Part shown: in pieces, positions 47,901 to 61,680 of the stretch
How the letters are laid out: the number at the start of each line of letters is the position of its first letter
How positions within the stretch are numbered: position 1 is the first letter of the stretch
Assembly: GCA_008921705.1 (NCBI GenBank)
Contig: VFFE01006594.1
Location: 806,138 to 870,137, forward strand
DNA from: Burhinus oedicnemus
Lineage: Eukaryota > Chordata > Aves > Charadriiformes > Burhinidae
Reading direction: 5' to 3'
DNA: 64,000 nucleotides
Notes under the pieces: generated by a model
Seen by the model: the letters and a program-made list of their open reading frames with translations, nothing else
The model's database searches: none
Told to the model about the DNA's origin: nothing
Position numbers and translations under genes: made by a program

Positions 47901-50344
47901 TTGTTTCCTTTTGTAATAACATATTAGATCCTTTTCACTAGCGTACATTTTAAATCCTATTTTCTTGGTAGCAAGATGTTATCTATTTAAATAGCGCTGC
48001 TCAGTGTTTCTTAGTAACTGGTAAAAGATGAATCTGTGTTTAACTGCTAATTACTAGTACACCTGCATCTTGTGAAAATACCAGTAATAGCCCAAATATC
48101 ACTACTTCAGGCACAGGAAAACCTCACAATTAAAATATTTGAGGAAACTTATCAAACACATAGCAAGTGGGAGGAAGAGAAAATTGATGATCAGACACTT
48201 TTATTTCGAAGTGTCAGGAGGGTTGTGCTTAATTGTGAAATAGTGACTAAAAATGAGAGGAGGAAAAGAGATTGGCAGTGCTTCCTCCTTTTAAGAGGAA
48301 GCAGCATCACACAGCTGACCTGGGAATGTGTGCCAAGAGGTGACGTGAGCGTCTCGGATTCAAGTGAATGTTGCCATGGTCTTCCCAGTGTCTGAGGGGG
48401 GGAGGGAGGAGGACTTCAGGACTTTCAGTGTTGGAACAGAATAGGAAACGAGGTTCAAATGACCCTTCTGATGAAAGGTGGAAGGATTCAAGGTGGCAGC
48501 AAATGCATAGCAGGTGTCAGCACTGACTTGCTTTGAGCATGACCTTGCTCCTGGGTGCCCAAAAGAAGAAAAAAATTCTAGTTGAGTTGGAATTTTTTAC
48601 ACTATTACTTTTTTCCTAATTGGAAGACAGGTAACATGGGAATAGGCAATGATTTAAACTGTTTGGAGTGTTTTATATCACATTGTCCAATCTGCACCGA
48701 AAACAGGTGAGTTTAACAGCTAATCCATAACTTCAAATTCATTGAAGTTCATGTGGCTTTAAAAGCAAGTCTGGCTCAATTGGTTCACATGTGTTTTTAA
48801 AAAAATTAATAAGTAGGAGTAAAGGTTTAAAATTCAAGAATAAACCTGTCTCTACCTGGATTAAGCATCGACCGTTGCCAGTGGATGTGGTGTGCGGCAC
48901 GTGAGATGGGGCCTTAATAAGTCACCCTTTGAGAGCATGCCCTGGTGCCGCACCCTTGTTTGCTGGTGCCATTTTTAGAGATAAATGACAGTCCATAAAG
49001 AAGTGTGGACGACTAATCTGACATCCTGTATCTTTAGTCTTGGGGGAAACGTTGTAATTTAGTCTTTGTGGAAGCAAAATGTAAATCTGTTACTGTATAA
49101 TTAAGATTACACAAATTGTTTTGACTTCTCATTCCCTATGTCCACCCAACAGTAAATGTTCAAAACTATCAACATCTTAAACAGGGGGACAGAAAGGGAG
49201 ATTGGGAAGTTTCATATAACCTCACGTGGCGGTGGAAGAAGTAAGGGTTAAATAGATATGTGAATTTAGCAGTAACAGGTTTTTTTAAAGAATTAAATGG
49301 TTTGTTTATTCTGCCTTACTCATTTAATTACAGTAGTGTATTAAACTTCATATTTGCAGTGAAGTAACCAGTAACAGACATGTTTAGGTTACATTTTTTC
49401 CAGAGACAAGTCTCTGCAAAAACGTGTATTTGCTATATTTGCACACCCACGTAGGTATAATAGGTGTCTGCTTTTAGCTTTGGATACTTGTTGAACAACC
49501 AAAAATGAGTTTCTTGAGTCTCTGACACATTTGAAAACCAGAGCTTGAATGGGAGTCCAAGGTTCACTTGGTCATGCAGGACAGAATATATTTGTTATCA
49601 AAGTGTGTGACAAAGAAACAAAATTTGAGGGATTACTTTGGAGGCTTCCGAGGTGTGTAAAAGGAATGTTGAATCCCTTTAGTCTGATGTAAACTCAAGT
49701 TAATTTTCAAGTTCCTGTAGAACTTGGGCTCTTCCCACCCTCCCCCTCAATATTGTTTTGGATCCAAAATCCTTAATATTTCAGTAGAATAAAGGGAAAC
49801 TTTAGATTTTGAGGTAGCTGATGTACAGTTGCTGCTCTTTATATGCATTTTTTCAGAACTAAAATAATGCTGAAGTAGCACAGTGGCACTGTTTGTATTA
49901 AGCAGGGTGTAGTTCAGTTTTTGCTATCATCATCCATTTTCAGATGTTGCTAGCAGAAACGTTTTGACTTCCTCTATCAAGAAGCAGATTAGTTTATGGT
50001 GCTCTGATTGTGTGATTTAATTTTCCTTTTAAAATACTGCATCATAAAGTTCTGGTTCACAGTCAGGAAAACTTTCTTCCACAGCCTTTCGAGTCTCTTT
50101 CCCACAGAGACAGAACAGAAATTGAGTAGATATTAAATCAAGCAGCATCTGAATACGTAATCAGTCACCCAAGCCTCAAATAGAAAGCCACTTGGAAGCT
50201 TACATTTTCTCATTCAATTCTCAAGCCAAACAAGTGTCTAATAACAGCATTGATTCTGGAATTTGGAACTGTTTTTTCCACTACCATAAAAAGGTACACT
50301 TGATAACCATTAATACAGTTTGTAACTATTCCAGTAGTAGCTTA

Positions 50345-50359
50345 CAAAAAAAAAAAAAA
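50345..50359 (+). repeat. Poly-A run of about 15
   Basis: A homopolymer A tract, one of the few long A runs on the sense strand of intron 3. No retroposed gene body was seen upstream of it. Confidence 0.8.
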
Positions 50360-53300
50360 AGACGACACTTTTTTACTGCCCAGTTAGTTAATTTGTGAAA
50401 GGAAAAGAACTACTTTGAGAAACTGATGGTTTGGAAAAGGGCAGTTTCAAATATGTCTCCTGTTTTATAGATTAATTACTGAATTTCTCTTTAGTTCTGA
50501 GGGGGCATTTTATTTTCTTGTGACTATTTTCAAGAGGAAAATGAAATCCCGGGAAGGAAGCTATGGAGAAATAGTTTAACAATGGGACACACAGAATACA
50601 TTAATCTAAATCCTTTAGTGGCATGAAACGTGTTCTGGAAGATATCCCTCGGATAGAGGTAACCTGTGCTTGCTAGCAGAAAGCTGCATCCTGTTGATGT
50701 CCACCAACTGTAAGGAAATACTGCTGGCTTCTACTTAAAATAGGATTAAAATAGGCTGTATAGCTTCCATGAAAGCGTATTGTCCTTGACTTGCTGAGAC
50801 TGATCACTTCATGAAGAGTCTGGAGAAAATGCTTGCCTATCTCCAAGAAGCTCAACTTTGGTTCCCCCAAAATGCACGTGTGTGCAATTGCCAAATGGCT
50901 GATACCAGCTGTCGGCAGTCTGACTTGTAACCTCCTGGGAGGCTTTTAGCTGGTTAAGTGGTTCCCAGTGCCTTTAAATATAGCAACACAATGAACAGTG
51001 AAACTCTAAAGAGTATAAACTTACAGTATTTTAGCAAAAGTAAAGCTTTAGTATCTAACCATCTTGTTTGCTTCCTACGACTAGCAGGACTTGATTTATA
51101 TGATTTAATGTATCCCACTATTCTTTCTCATATTGCCTAACTTCCTGAAGATAGCTGTCTGCTCCATAAGGGATGGTGAGCGTGCCTGGTCCACGCACTT
51201 AGAGCAGTGAATTCCGTTACCTTTAATTAACGTTCAAAAAGAAACTGAAAGGAGTTGCACTTGATTAAGGATGTGGCTTTGGGAAAAACAAATACCTGTG
51301 GAGTGCCTGATTAGAGATTAACAGATTTGGTGCCATGGCTTTACTGAAAATACAGTTTTGGCAAAATAGTTTGTGCTAGGTACCTGTAACTTCAGTGGGA
51401 CAGGGAAAAAGGCATATAAAGCTGGGTAGTTCTCATGTGATCAGGTTCTTATCGGTGTGTTTACACCCAAAATACAGGAAGCATCAGAATAAATAGCACT
51501 GATTTTTATTGCAGAACTGTGTATTCTGTTTGGTGTGCTAACACGGCAAGTAGTGTGAAACACTAGTGACAGGGGAGTGAGTATTGTAATTTGGTGATTT
51601 CTACGATACTGTCCTTGTTCTTCTCCAGCTACTGCGCTTGCTGCGTAAGAACCCCACCTTATGCTATAGCACATGATTTTATTTATTTATTGCATCCAGA
51701 CATTAATTTGGGGACTGACAGTTCTGTGTAGTCATGCTTATGAATGATGTAGATTGTCTTGACCAAATTTAGCAAATTGAAATGTTTCTGTGCACCAATG
51801 ACTTAAAGATCTCCCTTACAGTACCTGAAAAATATGAGCTTGCTTACCGCCTTCCTGAGGAATCACCATTTTAGCTTCTGTAGTCTTCTACATTACAATT
51901 ATGGTTTGTGATAAGATACGATGTTCCAAATATAGCCCGATGAGATAAATGGGATCTCTTCTCAGAGGTGACATCATTGGAGTAAATGGAAGAATTGTAG
52001 TCAAATGCTATCTATTGCACTTCCCATTTTCTTGTGGCCTCTTAGAAGAGGGAACATCACAGTATTATTGACCCTCACTTTTTTTTTTTTTAACTGACGC
52101 TTTCACCCACGTGCCACAGTTCACAGTTCAGGTGGGGTGATATGGGGAAGACTGACTTTCCTCGTGGTAATTCAGAGTTGTTCTTTGCACAGTGTTTTGT
52201 CCTTAAGATTTTCACTGTAACTGAACTTAGCGTGTAAGAGAAAGGTGAGGTGGAGTTGCTTTACTTGGGTGTAAACCTATAGTGTGATGCCCATTTCCCC
52301 TGCAAGCCCCAAGTTCTGCTTCCCTGGGACTCTTCTGTGTCTGTGTTTCTGGGTGGTGATGCGGATGGTACTGGCTTGGTGAAATCAGTGTCTGCAGAGG
52401 TTCCAAAATGTGCTGTAAGTTCTCTGTATAAACATTTTGGTCTTGTTTTTGTTCTAGCCCTGATTCTGTTGCCAAATACTATTATCATCATTGGTCAAAG
52501 GAAATGAGGGGCCCAGGCTTCTACCAGAAATAGCATCTTTTGTTAACGTATGGCGGTTTGTTGTGTCAGTGCTTTCTTGCTCCTTACTGCTCTGGGAGGC
52601 AGCTGGCTGTGTTGCTTCCTTCATGATGGCTGGGAGGCAGCTTTTTAAAAAATGTTTGTATCAGATCTTGGTTTGGGAAAAGTAGAGTTCACTCCTGGTC
52701 TCTGCTCCAGAAAGCTAGTACTTGGTTATCTGATAAGGGTTTGTATCAGAGGAGGGCATTCATGTGATTGCTCTCGATGGGGAAAAGAGATACACTGCTG
52801 GTTTAAATAATTCATCCCTTTCTTTCAGTCACTTTTTTTCAGGTGTGGTGTGTGTCTTCATTAAATCTTGCATGAATGCTGCGCGATGAGAGGAATGCAT
52901 TCCTGGCATTAGATGCAGAATGCAAACTATTTGGGACGGTAAGTGACCGTGGCTAGATGCGGGGTGCGGTGGCAGCAGCTCTGTCTGCCCTGTCCCAGCC
53001 CCTTGGGAAGGGCGAAGCTGGGGAAGGGCTGTGTCGGTTACTTCAACAAACAGCAGCAAATAAACTGTCCTTGCAACAGGGTTGGAAGGATTTGAGAAGG
53101 ATTGAAGTTCACAATTTTAAAACCACTTTAGGTTCCGTTCTGCCCCTGTAACACTCTGTACGCTGCTATGTTTGTGTACCCAGCAGGTCAGTCTGTCTCA
53201 CCCCAGTCTGAGAGGATTCCCTCAAAATGCTCCTTTTCTTGTGCTCGTGGCTGACAGGAAGGCCAGCCTGAGGCCGTGTCTTATGTTTTGTTGTGAAGCT

Positions 53301-56300
53301 GATGTTTGTGGTTGCTCTCGACTCCTCTTGAGGAGTTTGTTTCCAAAAAGACTCGCTGCCTTTGTGTGCCCCAGTTGGGAGATGGTTTCCACAGAAGCTG
53401 GAGTGTTGTGGACGGTGGTGGCAGGAGGAGGAAGGTCACGACCAGCCCTCTGAAAAGAGGAGGGTGCCAAGCAAAACCCCAAACTTCAGCTTCAGTGGGC
53501 AACTGGCAGCTGTGCCTGCAAGGCTTGGCTGTGCTCCATGAGCGTGCGCTGGAGCAGCGAGGTACCCCCAGGGTTTGGAGCTGCTTCCAGCTGTGCAGTG
53601 ATAGCAAGAGAAAGTGTCTCTTGTATTTGAAGATGACTGTCACCGTGCACAGAAACGTGCTTGAATTTGTTGGTCTGAAATAATACAGTGTTGCCTTAGT
53701 GCCTTCACGTGACAAATAGGGCAGAACGATGGCTTTCAGCACACCCCAAGTACTTCAGTATACTCTCTAATGGGATTTCACTTCCCTCAGAGGTTTTCCT
53801 TTTGTCTTCAAAACAACATATTGAGAAATTTGTCTGATCTTTGAGAATGACACGGCCTTTTTCCTTCTCATCCCCTTCCCCACGCTTCAAAGGGTGGAAG
53901 CAGTGATGCTGCAGGTAGAGGCAAGGGTATTGCTGTGGGACCAGGCAGCTCCATGCGCAGGAGTTTCGGGTGGTGGCAGAGTTTAACCCTCTGGAGCCCA
54001 TTGAGCATATGGCCACACAGCTGTTGCCTATTTATGTCCTACAGCAGTTGCCCTCAGCCCCTGCAGCTGCAGCCCTTCCACAGCACCAGCTGCTGGGAAC
54101 GCCAGGGGAAAAAAGGGGGTTTTCATCCTCTGTGCACCCACGTGCTCCTGTTCCTCCCAACTTGCCCGCCTGTGGGTTACTGGCCAGCTGGGAGGCTTTG
54201 TTACAGGTTATTAAAAGAGCACCAAAGTTTGGTGTGCTTGGGAAATGTACAGGCATTTCTGTGAGCAGCTACTTTAAAATTGAGGGGAAAATACAGATGT
54301 TTTTTCTATTATAACCAGCTTTCCTGTGAGTGGTGAAAGGGTTTCATTTGTAGGCAAGCATTCACATTAGCAGGAAAGTTGGTTTTCATGCTGAGTTTTG
54401 TATCCGTTTGTTAGCTTCTCCCCATTTTAAGATGTTTTGCTTGCCCTTTAATCCCTGAAACCCTCTCTGGCCCAGGGTTTACTTCCTTTTAGCCCCCATT
54501 CATCCTTAATGTTGCATTTCATTTTAACGGGATGGGAATTAAGTAGCTGAATCCAGTTGTGGACTGTTCCCAGTAGCTCCTGGTATTCCCTAGCTCAGTA
54601 TCGAGGTTGTGTCACTTGGTTTCCGTGCCTGCGGGGAGTATCTTTCCAAGGTGGGAACTGAACAAGTACTTTCCTCAGCTGAGTCTTCTGACAAACTGGT
54701 GAGAGGAAGCCTGAGTTCAGTAAATCACGGGAGGATGACCCACCGTGGCAGAGCTTTGATGTGGTGGTGCACTGGCACAAGGAAGCTATTGACTGCTGAA
54801 TTATGCCACTGCTGATTGGGATCAGCGAGCCGCCTCCTAATACTCTGATTTGGTCATGGGACAAAACCCAGCGGTAGAGAACTACATTTCTTCACTGCCA
54901 TTTTAAAATAACCCAAATGAAAGAGTTTAAGCTTACTTGATGCACAAATCCCTTGGAGCTGGAAAAGCAGGGCTGCGACACAGTGTGAGCAGTGACTTGT
55001 GCTCTCAGCAGGGCCGTACTCCTGTGACTAATGCAAGTTTGGGATATTTTTAGTGTTCCTCCTTGAGTTGTTTGCCTGGTCCTCTCTGTGCTTGGTTAGC
55101 GCTGTGAAGGTCACACAAAGGTATCAGACAGTTGTAAAGAGTGCTGAGAGGGCCAGCTGGTCGGGATGGCACTCAACCAGCAACGCTCCTGCTTTTGAGA
55201 TAGAGGGGTCGGGGAAGGGCTGAGAAGTACTGGCATGCTGCTTTCAAGATATCAAACCCAGCTTTCTTCACACCTCTAAGCTAGGGAATAGGTATGTGCC
55301 AGGAAACAAATGCAGGCATCAGAAAAGCAAAAACGTGGTCAGTTTGTCTGACAGGATTAGGAAATAATGTACAGTCTGCAACCCAATAGTTAGGATCTCT
55401 TATCCTGCATGCTTCCCATTCAGCAGGGAGTAGCAGTACACTCTCTGTGGATGGGGAGAAGATACGCCGTCGCTGAATATATCAACAAAATGAAATGGCA
55501 GGAGGCTCCGTTTACTGCATTAGTAGCTGGACTCCCCTGTAATCGGGTTCCCCCGAGCATTTGTTTTTCGCTTCTTAGCTTTCATCTTGCATTGTGGGTG
55601 TTGAAATTGCTGTTGGTGGAGGGTGAAATTAATCCATCTCAAGGACTGCTGCTGTCCTTACACAACGCCACTGTTTAGATGACTCTGGGAACTAAATTGT
55701 GTGACTACATCTCATGAAAAGACCCTAAAACTTACTGAGGGGACCAGGACTGAAGGGAGAGTGTGTAGCTGAAGCCATCTAAGACTGAGTGTCTCTCAGG
55801 AAAAGCCTTTGGGAAAAGTGGGGAGAAAAGTTGGGAAAAAAATGAATAAAATAAGTCAGCCGAAATGACAGTTTATTTTCTTTATTTTTGCATAACTGGA
55901 AGGAAAGGATATTCTTGGGAGCAAATAAGAATACAAATAATAAATTTATTTTTCTCTGTGTATATTAGATGTTGAATGAAATATGCTGGACTACCTTCAA
56001 AGTACATATTTGCAAGAACTATGAGTGAATTGTCCTAATTTACATTGCAAAGCAGAGTCGTTCTTGTTATGTTCTCCTGCCTTGAATTGCCTCATGCAAG
56101 AGATGTTCAGCAGAAGCTGGCCTCCACTCCAACTATTCCCTCTGCTTCCCCTCCTTGTCCATCCTTCTTTCTGTTTACCCACATTCTCTTGAGGGATGAG
56201 AGATGCTTTTCATTTTTTGGAAACTTTTGGCCGTGCCGTTGAGTCTGTGGTTTCCTGAGGAATGGTTGCACGGGGTTTCTGAACAGCTGCTCAGGGCAGA

Positions 56301-57750
56301 CCCAGGCTGACGGCACACGAGCCTTAAATCTCTTTCCATTACAGTAACGGCGTTTCCCCCCGAGGCAGGACGGCTATCTGTCTAATGGAATGACACATTT
56401 TTCAGCACTGCCAGTCCTTAAATATCAAATAAGTAAATTAGTAGAGAGCAGGTGAATGTTTCTTCAGAAGAGAGTTTAATGTCACGTAGCTGTTTGATGC
56501 ATTGCCTCTAGCATAACTGCCTTGCCATAAAACCTGACATCATTTGTTCAGTTGTCTCTCATAATTAGAATTATTTGCTGCTTTTCAGGTTTGTTAATTA
56601 TAAGTGACGTTACACGTAGTCTTATATGAGCTAGAGTTACGATGTTCAGATTGACTGCATGGAAAGAAAGCACATTTCACTAGTAGATGGTGCAGCCTTC
56701 GTCAATGTACCCATCTGTTGATTGATGAACAGCTGAAGGAATGACTTATTAGGATTGCTCTAGCTCCAGCTTCCAGTACAAATCGGTCTTTCTGAGTAGC
56801 GTGGCACTGCCACAGGAGTCTTTCATCAAAAGACTTGAATGGCCTTTCTACTCTGTAGACACTGCCTTAATCCAGTGATGCAGGTGTGAAACCACACTGC
56901 AGGCTGAAGCTGTAGTGTTGGGTGGAGACTGATTTAGCTAAGCTGCGGTTGCTTGCCCCGTTGTGGAGCATGAACCTGTAACCTTTGTCTGAAGCACTGT
57001 TTCCCCCAATGAAGCTTTTTATTCCAAAAGCAAAAAGGCAACAGCGAAAGTCCCGCAGCTTTCCCCCAACGTAACAAACAGTTGGGAGTAGCAGTGTCAA
57101 TCAGCTGTTAATACAGGATGTCCCTAAAATGCTGTCAGTTGAATAGGAGAAAGTGGGTTAGAAAATCAGATGTCCAATAAATTGATCCCTAGACGATAGC
57201 AGTAGGGGCTCTTAGCAGCGCCTGCAATGAGGCAACTGCTGACCGCAGCTGGGGGTGAATGCAGACAAACCACTTCTGCTGTAGCTTGCTGCAGGATAGA
57301 TGGCTTATAAGGGCATAGATTCAACAGTGTGAAATGTAGGTTCACAGGAGTTCGCGTGGTTCTCTTCTCGAGAGAGGTTTTCAAAGCAAACTTGGCCATG
57401 GAACAGGGAATTGTAGCGTTTGCTACTTCTCCCGTCTACTCCTTAAACCATAAACCACAAACTCTGAATAGGTCTGGGAAAATCAAGAGGGGGAAATTTT
57501 GATCATTTAAGTTGCCCCTGTTGGAAAAACTGAGCGTGTGGAGTGGACAGCTGTCTGTATTTCACTGCAAACCTTCATCCCGCAGGTATCCCCCCCCCAT
57601 GACTGCAAACTTCAAGTAAACACTTCAGTGTGAAATGGAATCCTTTGCATCCTGTTGAACCCCATGTTATTCCACTACTGTGCGTGCCCTTAGACTTCAG
57701 CCTGCTTTGTCTAGACTGCCTGACTTTACATGGTAATGCTGTATTGCACG

Positions 57751-57768
57751 TTATTTTCTAGAAAATAA
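57751..57768. repeat. Perfect 18-bp palindrome
   Basis: TTATTTTCTAGAAAATAA equals its own reverse complement over all 18 bases. The left half also resembles AT-rich MEF2/FOX-type sites. Confidence 0.85.
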
Positions 57769-57813
57769 ATATCAGATACGTTTCCCTATCTTTAAGTAGG
57801 TCAACCGTTAAGC

Positions 57814-57858
57814 TAATTGATTAACTTTGTAGCTAGTCAATTAAATTGATTAATTCAT
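57814..57858. promoter_or_regulatory. Cluster of homeodomain-type sites (candidate enhancer)
   Basis: TAATTGATTAA (57814-57824) is followed by CAATTAAATTGATTAATTCA (57838-57857). Together they give several ATTA/TAAT and ATTGATTA cores within 45 bp, a spacing suited to paired homeodomain or LIM/PBX-type factors. Regulatory function is inferred only from site density and the flanking palindromes. Confidence 0.3.
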
Positions 57859-58046
57859 ATAAGGGGGACATACTTCCCCACTGTATTGGTGTAACTCTCG
57901 GTGTAGATTTATATAGAGGAATTGCAAAAAGCTTTGGACAGAACCTCAAATGGAAAACCCAAAGTGGCCAAAACCTAATAGGGAAGGCATTGCAAAAAGC
58001 AGTTGAACACTGAAATATTTCTTAAAAACAAGTTCAAAGGTGTTTT

Positions 58047-58064
58047 AGCCTGAAATTTCAGGCT
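58047..58064. repeat. Perfect 18-bp palindrome
   Basis: AGCCTGAAATTTCAGGCT equals its own reverse complement over all 18 bases. It lies 296 bp after the palindrome at 57751. Confidence 0.85.
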
Positions 58065-60121
58065 GTTAGCTCATAGGTACCTTCATTGGATGGTGGTAAT
58101 TTGAGGGTGTTATAAGGCAGTACTTTGCCAGAAACTAAACTGTGAAATGTCCCTCTTTTTTGACAAAGGAATCGCTACAAGATAATATTTAAAAGATTAG
58201 TTCCTTTGGGGAGTTAAGCAACCACTGCACTTCCATACTGGAAGCCTGAAGTAGCTGTAATAGCTCGTTCGTGTTGTTGAGGAATGCACAGTGTATTATG
58301 GACGATCATTCAAAAGCTGCCATGAATTATCCATGGAAAAGTGCCCTCAGATAGGAGCCCCTTGGTGGTTGGTTAGTATAATTAATACAAACATCTTGCC
58401 ATGGCTTTACATTTTGGTTTAGCAGCTCCTCAATTGGAGAAGAGTCTTGGGACTGCCTGGATTTCAATTATCTCCCTGATGCTGGAGGTAGGGTTTTAAC
58501 TTGATGTTAATTATGTTCCTCAAGGGAAATCCAGACAGCAAACAATGGTTAGGGTTGTGTAGACAGCTTAGCTTGCCCCAAAGTAAATCTACCTTTAAGG
58601 AGTTAAAAGTGTTATGCTACTTGGTTGCTGTTTTAGAGAAGACATTTTTTAAGGCCTTCTTTGTGGGATGCTACAAATACAGTGTTACTGGGCTTGTATT
58701 CAAATAATTTATTCCACATTTTGCAATTTTTTTTGCAAATCTTATGAAATATTTCATTAAAAAGAATTCCAGAATTCTTGAGGAGAAAACCTGAAAATGT
58801 GAACTGAACGTACTGTAAATGCTAGAAAACTAGAAGATAGCTCGATTTCTTAAATTGTAGTACCTTTTTACTACTGGCGTTGGCTGTGCTGCTTTGCTGT
58901 AAAAGTGATGGAATTAAGCAAGGTTGAGCCTTCAGCTCAGTGCTCTCTCTTTGGGCCCCTTCTGATGCAGCACTTGAGCTGCCACGTAATGAACCCCTTG
59001 GGAAACATCTTAGGCGTTGCTGTCCAGGATCATGTTTGCTTTGGAGAAAGACCAGGTAGAAGATGGAAGGGAACCTGAGGACAGAGCAGACAGAGCCCTT
59101 TCATCTAATAAGCAGAGGCAGCAGCTTCAGCCAGACCCATGGTCATAGATCAAATCGCGGGGGTCATCTGGCACTCTGTAGCATTCCCAATCTAACAGTG
59201 CTCATTTGTCCAAGATATCCCAGTATGCTATTTAGTGATGCTGTGAATTACTGCTATTCTTTCTTCATGGGAAAGAAGTGATGCTGGAGTAGCAACCTGG
59301 AGGATACAAACACCCTTGGTACCGATGTGTGGGGAGGCACAGAGGGACGGCTGCACTGAAGCTGCTCTTTCATAGTGAAGAGCTTGTGAGGATGGAAGAA
59401 GGGGAGTCAAGCAGTGCCTGGCAGTTTGGAATTAATGTGAAGGATGTGTGGGTTTTTTCTGTCAACGTACCCTCCTCCCAATTTTCTTGCAAAATTTCAC
59501 AATTACAAATATTTCAGCTCTGGCTTCTACAACCACTTCTGCAGTTTCTGGACGCAGATATACTGAATTTTGTGGCTGTTTTTTGCTTTAGCAGGTAACA
59601 TGGCACGTGGTCCTTTATACTGAGTAGTTCCTCAGTATTCAAAACATGGGGAATATGGGTAAGGCTCAGCTCTCTTTATGTGAACAGCAAAACATACACC
59701 CTTCTGAGAAACATCCTTACGCTGTAAATGCCTTTGCTCCTGCAGCCCGCTGGAATACGGGTGGGTATTGGTATCTTTTAATATATGGAGCAAATCAGCT
59801 TAGTGTGCTGGCTTTATGGCCTTTTTTTAAGAGGGGAAATCGAGTTGGTGTTACCGTGACCAGGTTTCATGCGAAGCTTCCATTTGCAAAGCTCTTTCTC
59901 ACTGTACTTTATCAGCTGGGGCCAGATCTTATTAAAACCCAAACAGTAGCCAGCTCTGACTATTAGCTTAATGGTTTAATACCAGCTTCTCCATAAAGTA
60001 GAAGCAGCAGGTTATTTAAAACATGTAGGTCAGAGTGGCCTGGTGTTTTCCAGTGAGATTATGTGAAGATGTTATTATGAAAACTCTCAAATACAGTAGA
60101 TGCACCTGGTGCGGGACATCT

Positions 60122-60160
60122 TTTTTTGGTTTGGTTGGTTTGGTTTTGGTTTGGTTTTGG
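60122..60160 (+). repeat. GGTTT-type simple repeat
   Basis: A run of GGTTT, GGTT and GGTTTT units forms an imperfect G/T microsatellite on the sense strand. Confidence 0.8.
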
Positions 60161-61646
60161 AGTTGTTTTTGTTCCTCTTTGCTTTCTGAGGTCCTGTTGC
60201 AGAGTATACTCTAAACAGATTTTTAGCCTTTACTTCCAAATGTGATATTAACACCACAGTGTTTCTCCTGACTCTTTTGCAATGGTATTCTTACTGTAAG
60301 TGTTCCACTACAAGTCATTTAGCCTCAAGTTTAAAATGAAAATGTTTTCCTGTGAGAAATCCCATACTTTTCTTCTGCAAGAGGGCTGCAATATAAAACA
60401 AAATGGAAAATGAGTGACTAAGTAGCCAGCCCGTTCCCAGTTTTTGGTTATCAAACCTAGTAGCTGCAGAAATTAAATTAGTTAAATGACCTGCATTTTT
60501 AATTCACTGTTTCTTCAAGGGTGTTATTTATAATTTAAGGTGCTGAGCTATTTTTTGCTGTCCTAAGGACAATTTACGATGTAATACACTTCCTGCATTA
60601 TGGAAAAAAACAGACTTTGTTACAACTACAAGTACATGTCTATGTACATTTAGGGCTATTTGCTGTAAAATTCCAAAAGGATCCTTAAATATTTAGGGCA
60701 GCCCATTTCCTAAGATGGTAAGATCCTTAGGTGCCTTCTGTAGGAAGTGAGGAAAAGGGCAATATTTACATACAGAGAGGAGACGGATGCTCATCTGCAG
60801 GAACCTCAGCACTGCAGAAAAGGTACCATTAACAATCTGTTGTAAACTTTGGTGTTCAAAGGGCAGCAATAAAAGTGCTACTCAGCACTGAAACTCAAGC
60901 AAGTCTTTCTACACATCTATCTCCTTGCTTGGTTGCTGTTAATTGGTTTAGTAATTGGTGTGACAGCTTTTTGTGGGAGCAGCAAGTCACTGCATTCTAG
61001 AAACAGCTTGGTGTGTTTTTGCCATTTTAACTGGCTGGGTTTAATATTACCAGTTCACAAAGCAAGGGTGGGGAAATAGTTTTTTGTGTGACTGTGAGGA
61101 TGGAGACCGGTAATAAGGTGAATTTTATCAATCCAAGCAAATGACAGTTGTTACAGTCTGCAAATGCAAGTTCAAAATGCATAGCCCGTTTAAAAAATAA
61201 TTCTTAAGATTCATGGAAATAAAGACTTTTTTTTTGTGAGAGAGCAGTGATGGAAAACTGCAGCACCCTTGGAGGAAGGAAACAGATGGCAGGAAGAGCT
61301 TCCAGATACTTGACAGGCTGCAACAGACTTAAACGCACGCAGTGATAAATGGGCACAAGAGATTGGGTTTTGCTGTAGCTATTGTGGTTTAGTCTTGATA
61401 AAATGCCTGATGTGCTGTATGTTAGCAGTACCTAAGTTTTATGTCCTCTCTACTTTGGTGGTCCTTATGTAGCTGCTGTGGCCACTGGGGTGCTATGAAT
61501 GGGAATGAAGATCCAGGCACTTCTATGAAAAATGAAGTTTCTACATCTGACTGATAGCAGGACTTAATGTTGAGTAACAGCAAGTAAGAAGTGAAACTGA
61601 ATTTAATTCCTGCATCTGGTTATTCAAGGCTGTGTAGCCAAATCTT

Positions 61647-61680
61647 AAAAAAACCAAAACAAAACCAACCAACCAAAAAA
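61647..61680 (+). repeat. A-rich CCAA/CAAAA simple repeat
   Basis: AAAAAAACCAAAACAAAACC followed by AACCAACCAAAAAAA. Its composition is roughly complementary to the GGTTT tract 1.5 kb upstream. Confidence 0.75.

Noticed and set aside
48072..48395. 107-codon plus-strand open frame.
   Set aside because: Charged and superficially protein-like, but matches no family I know and has no exon context; expected by chance in 64 kb.
52957..54314. GC-richer intronic block with many open frames up to 153 codons.
   Set aside because: Frames overlap on both strands, no domain is visible, and CpG density is too low for a promoter island.
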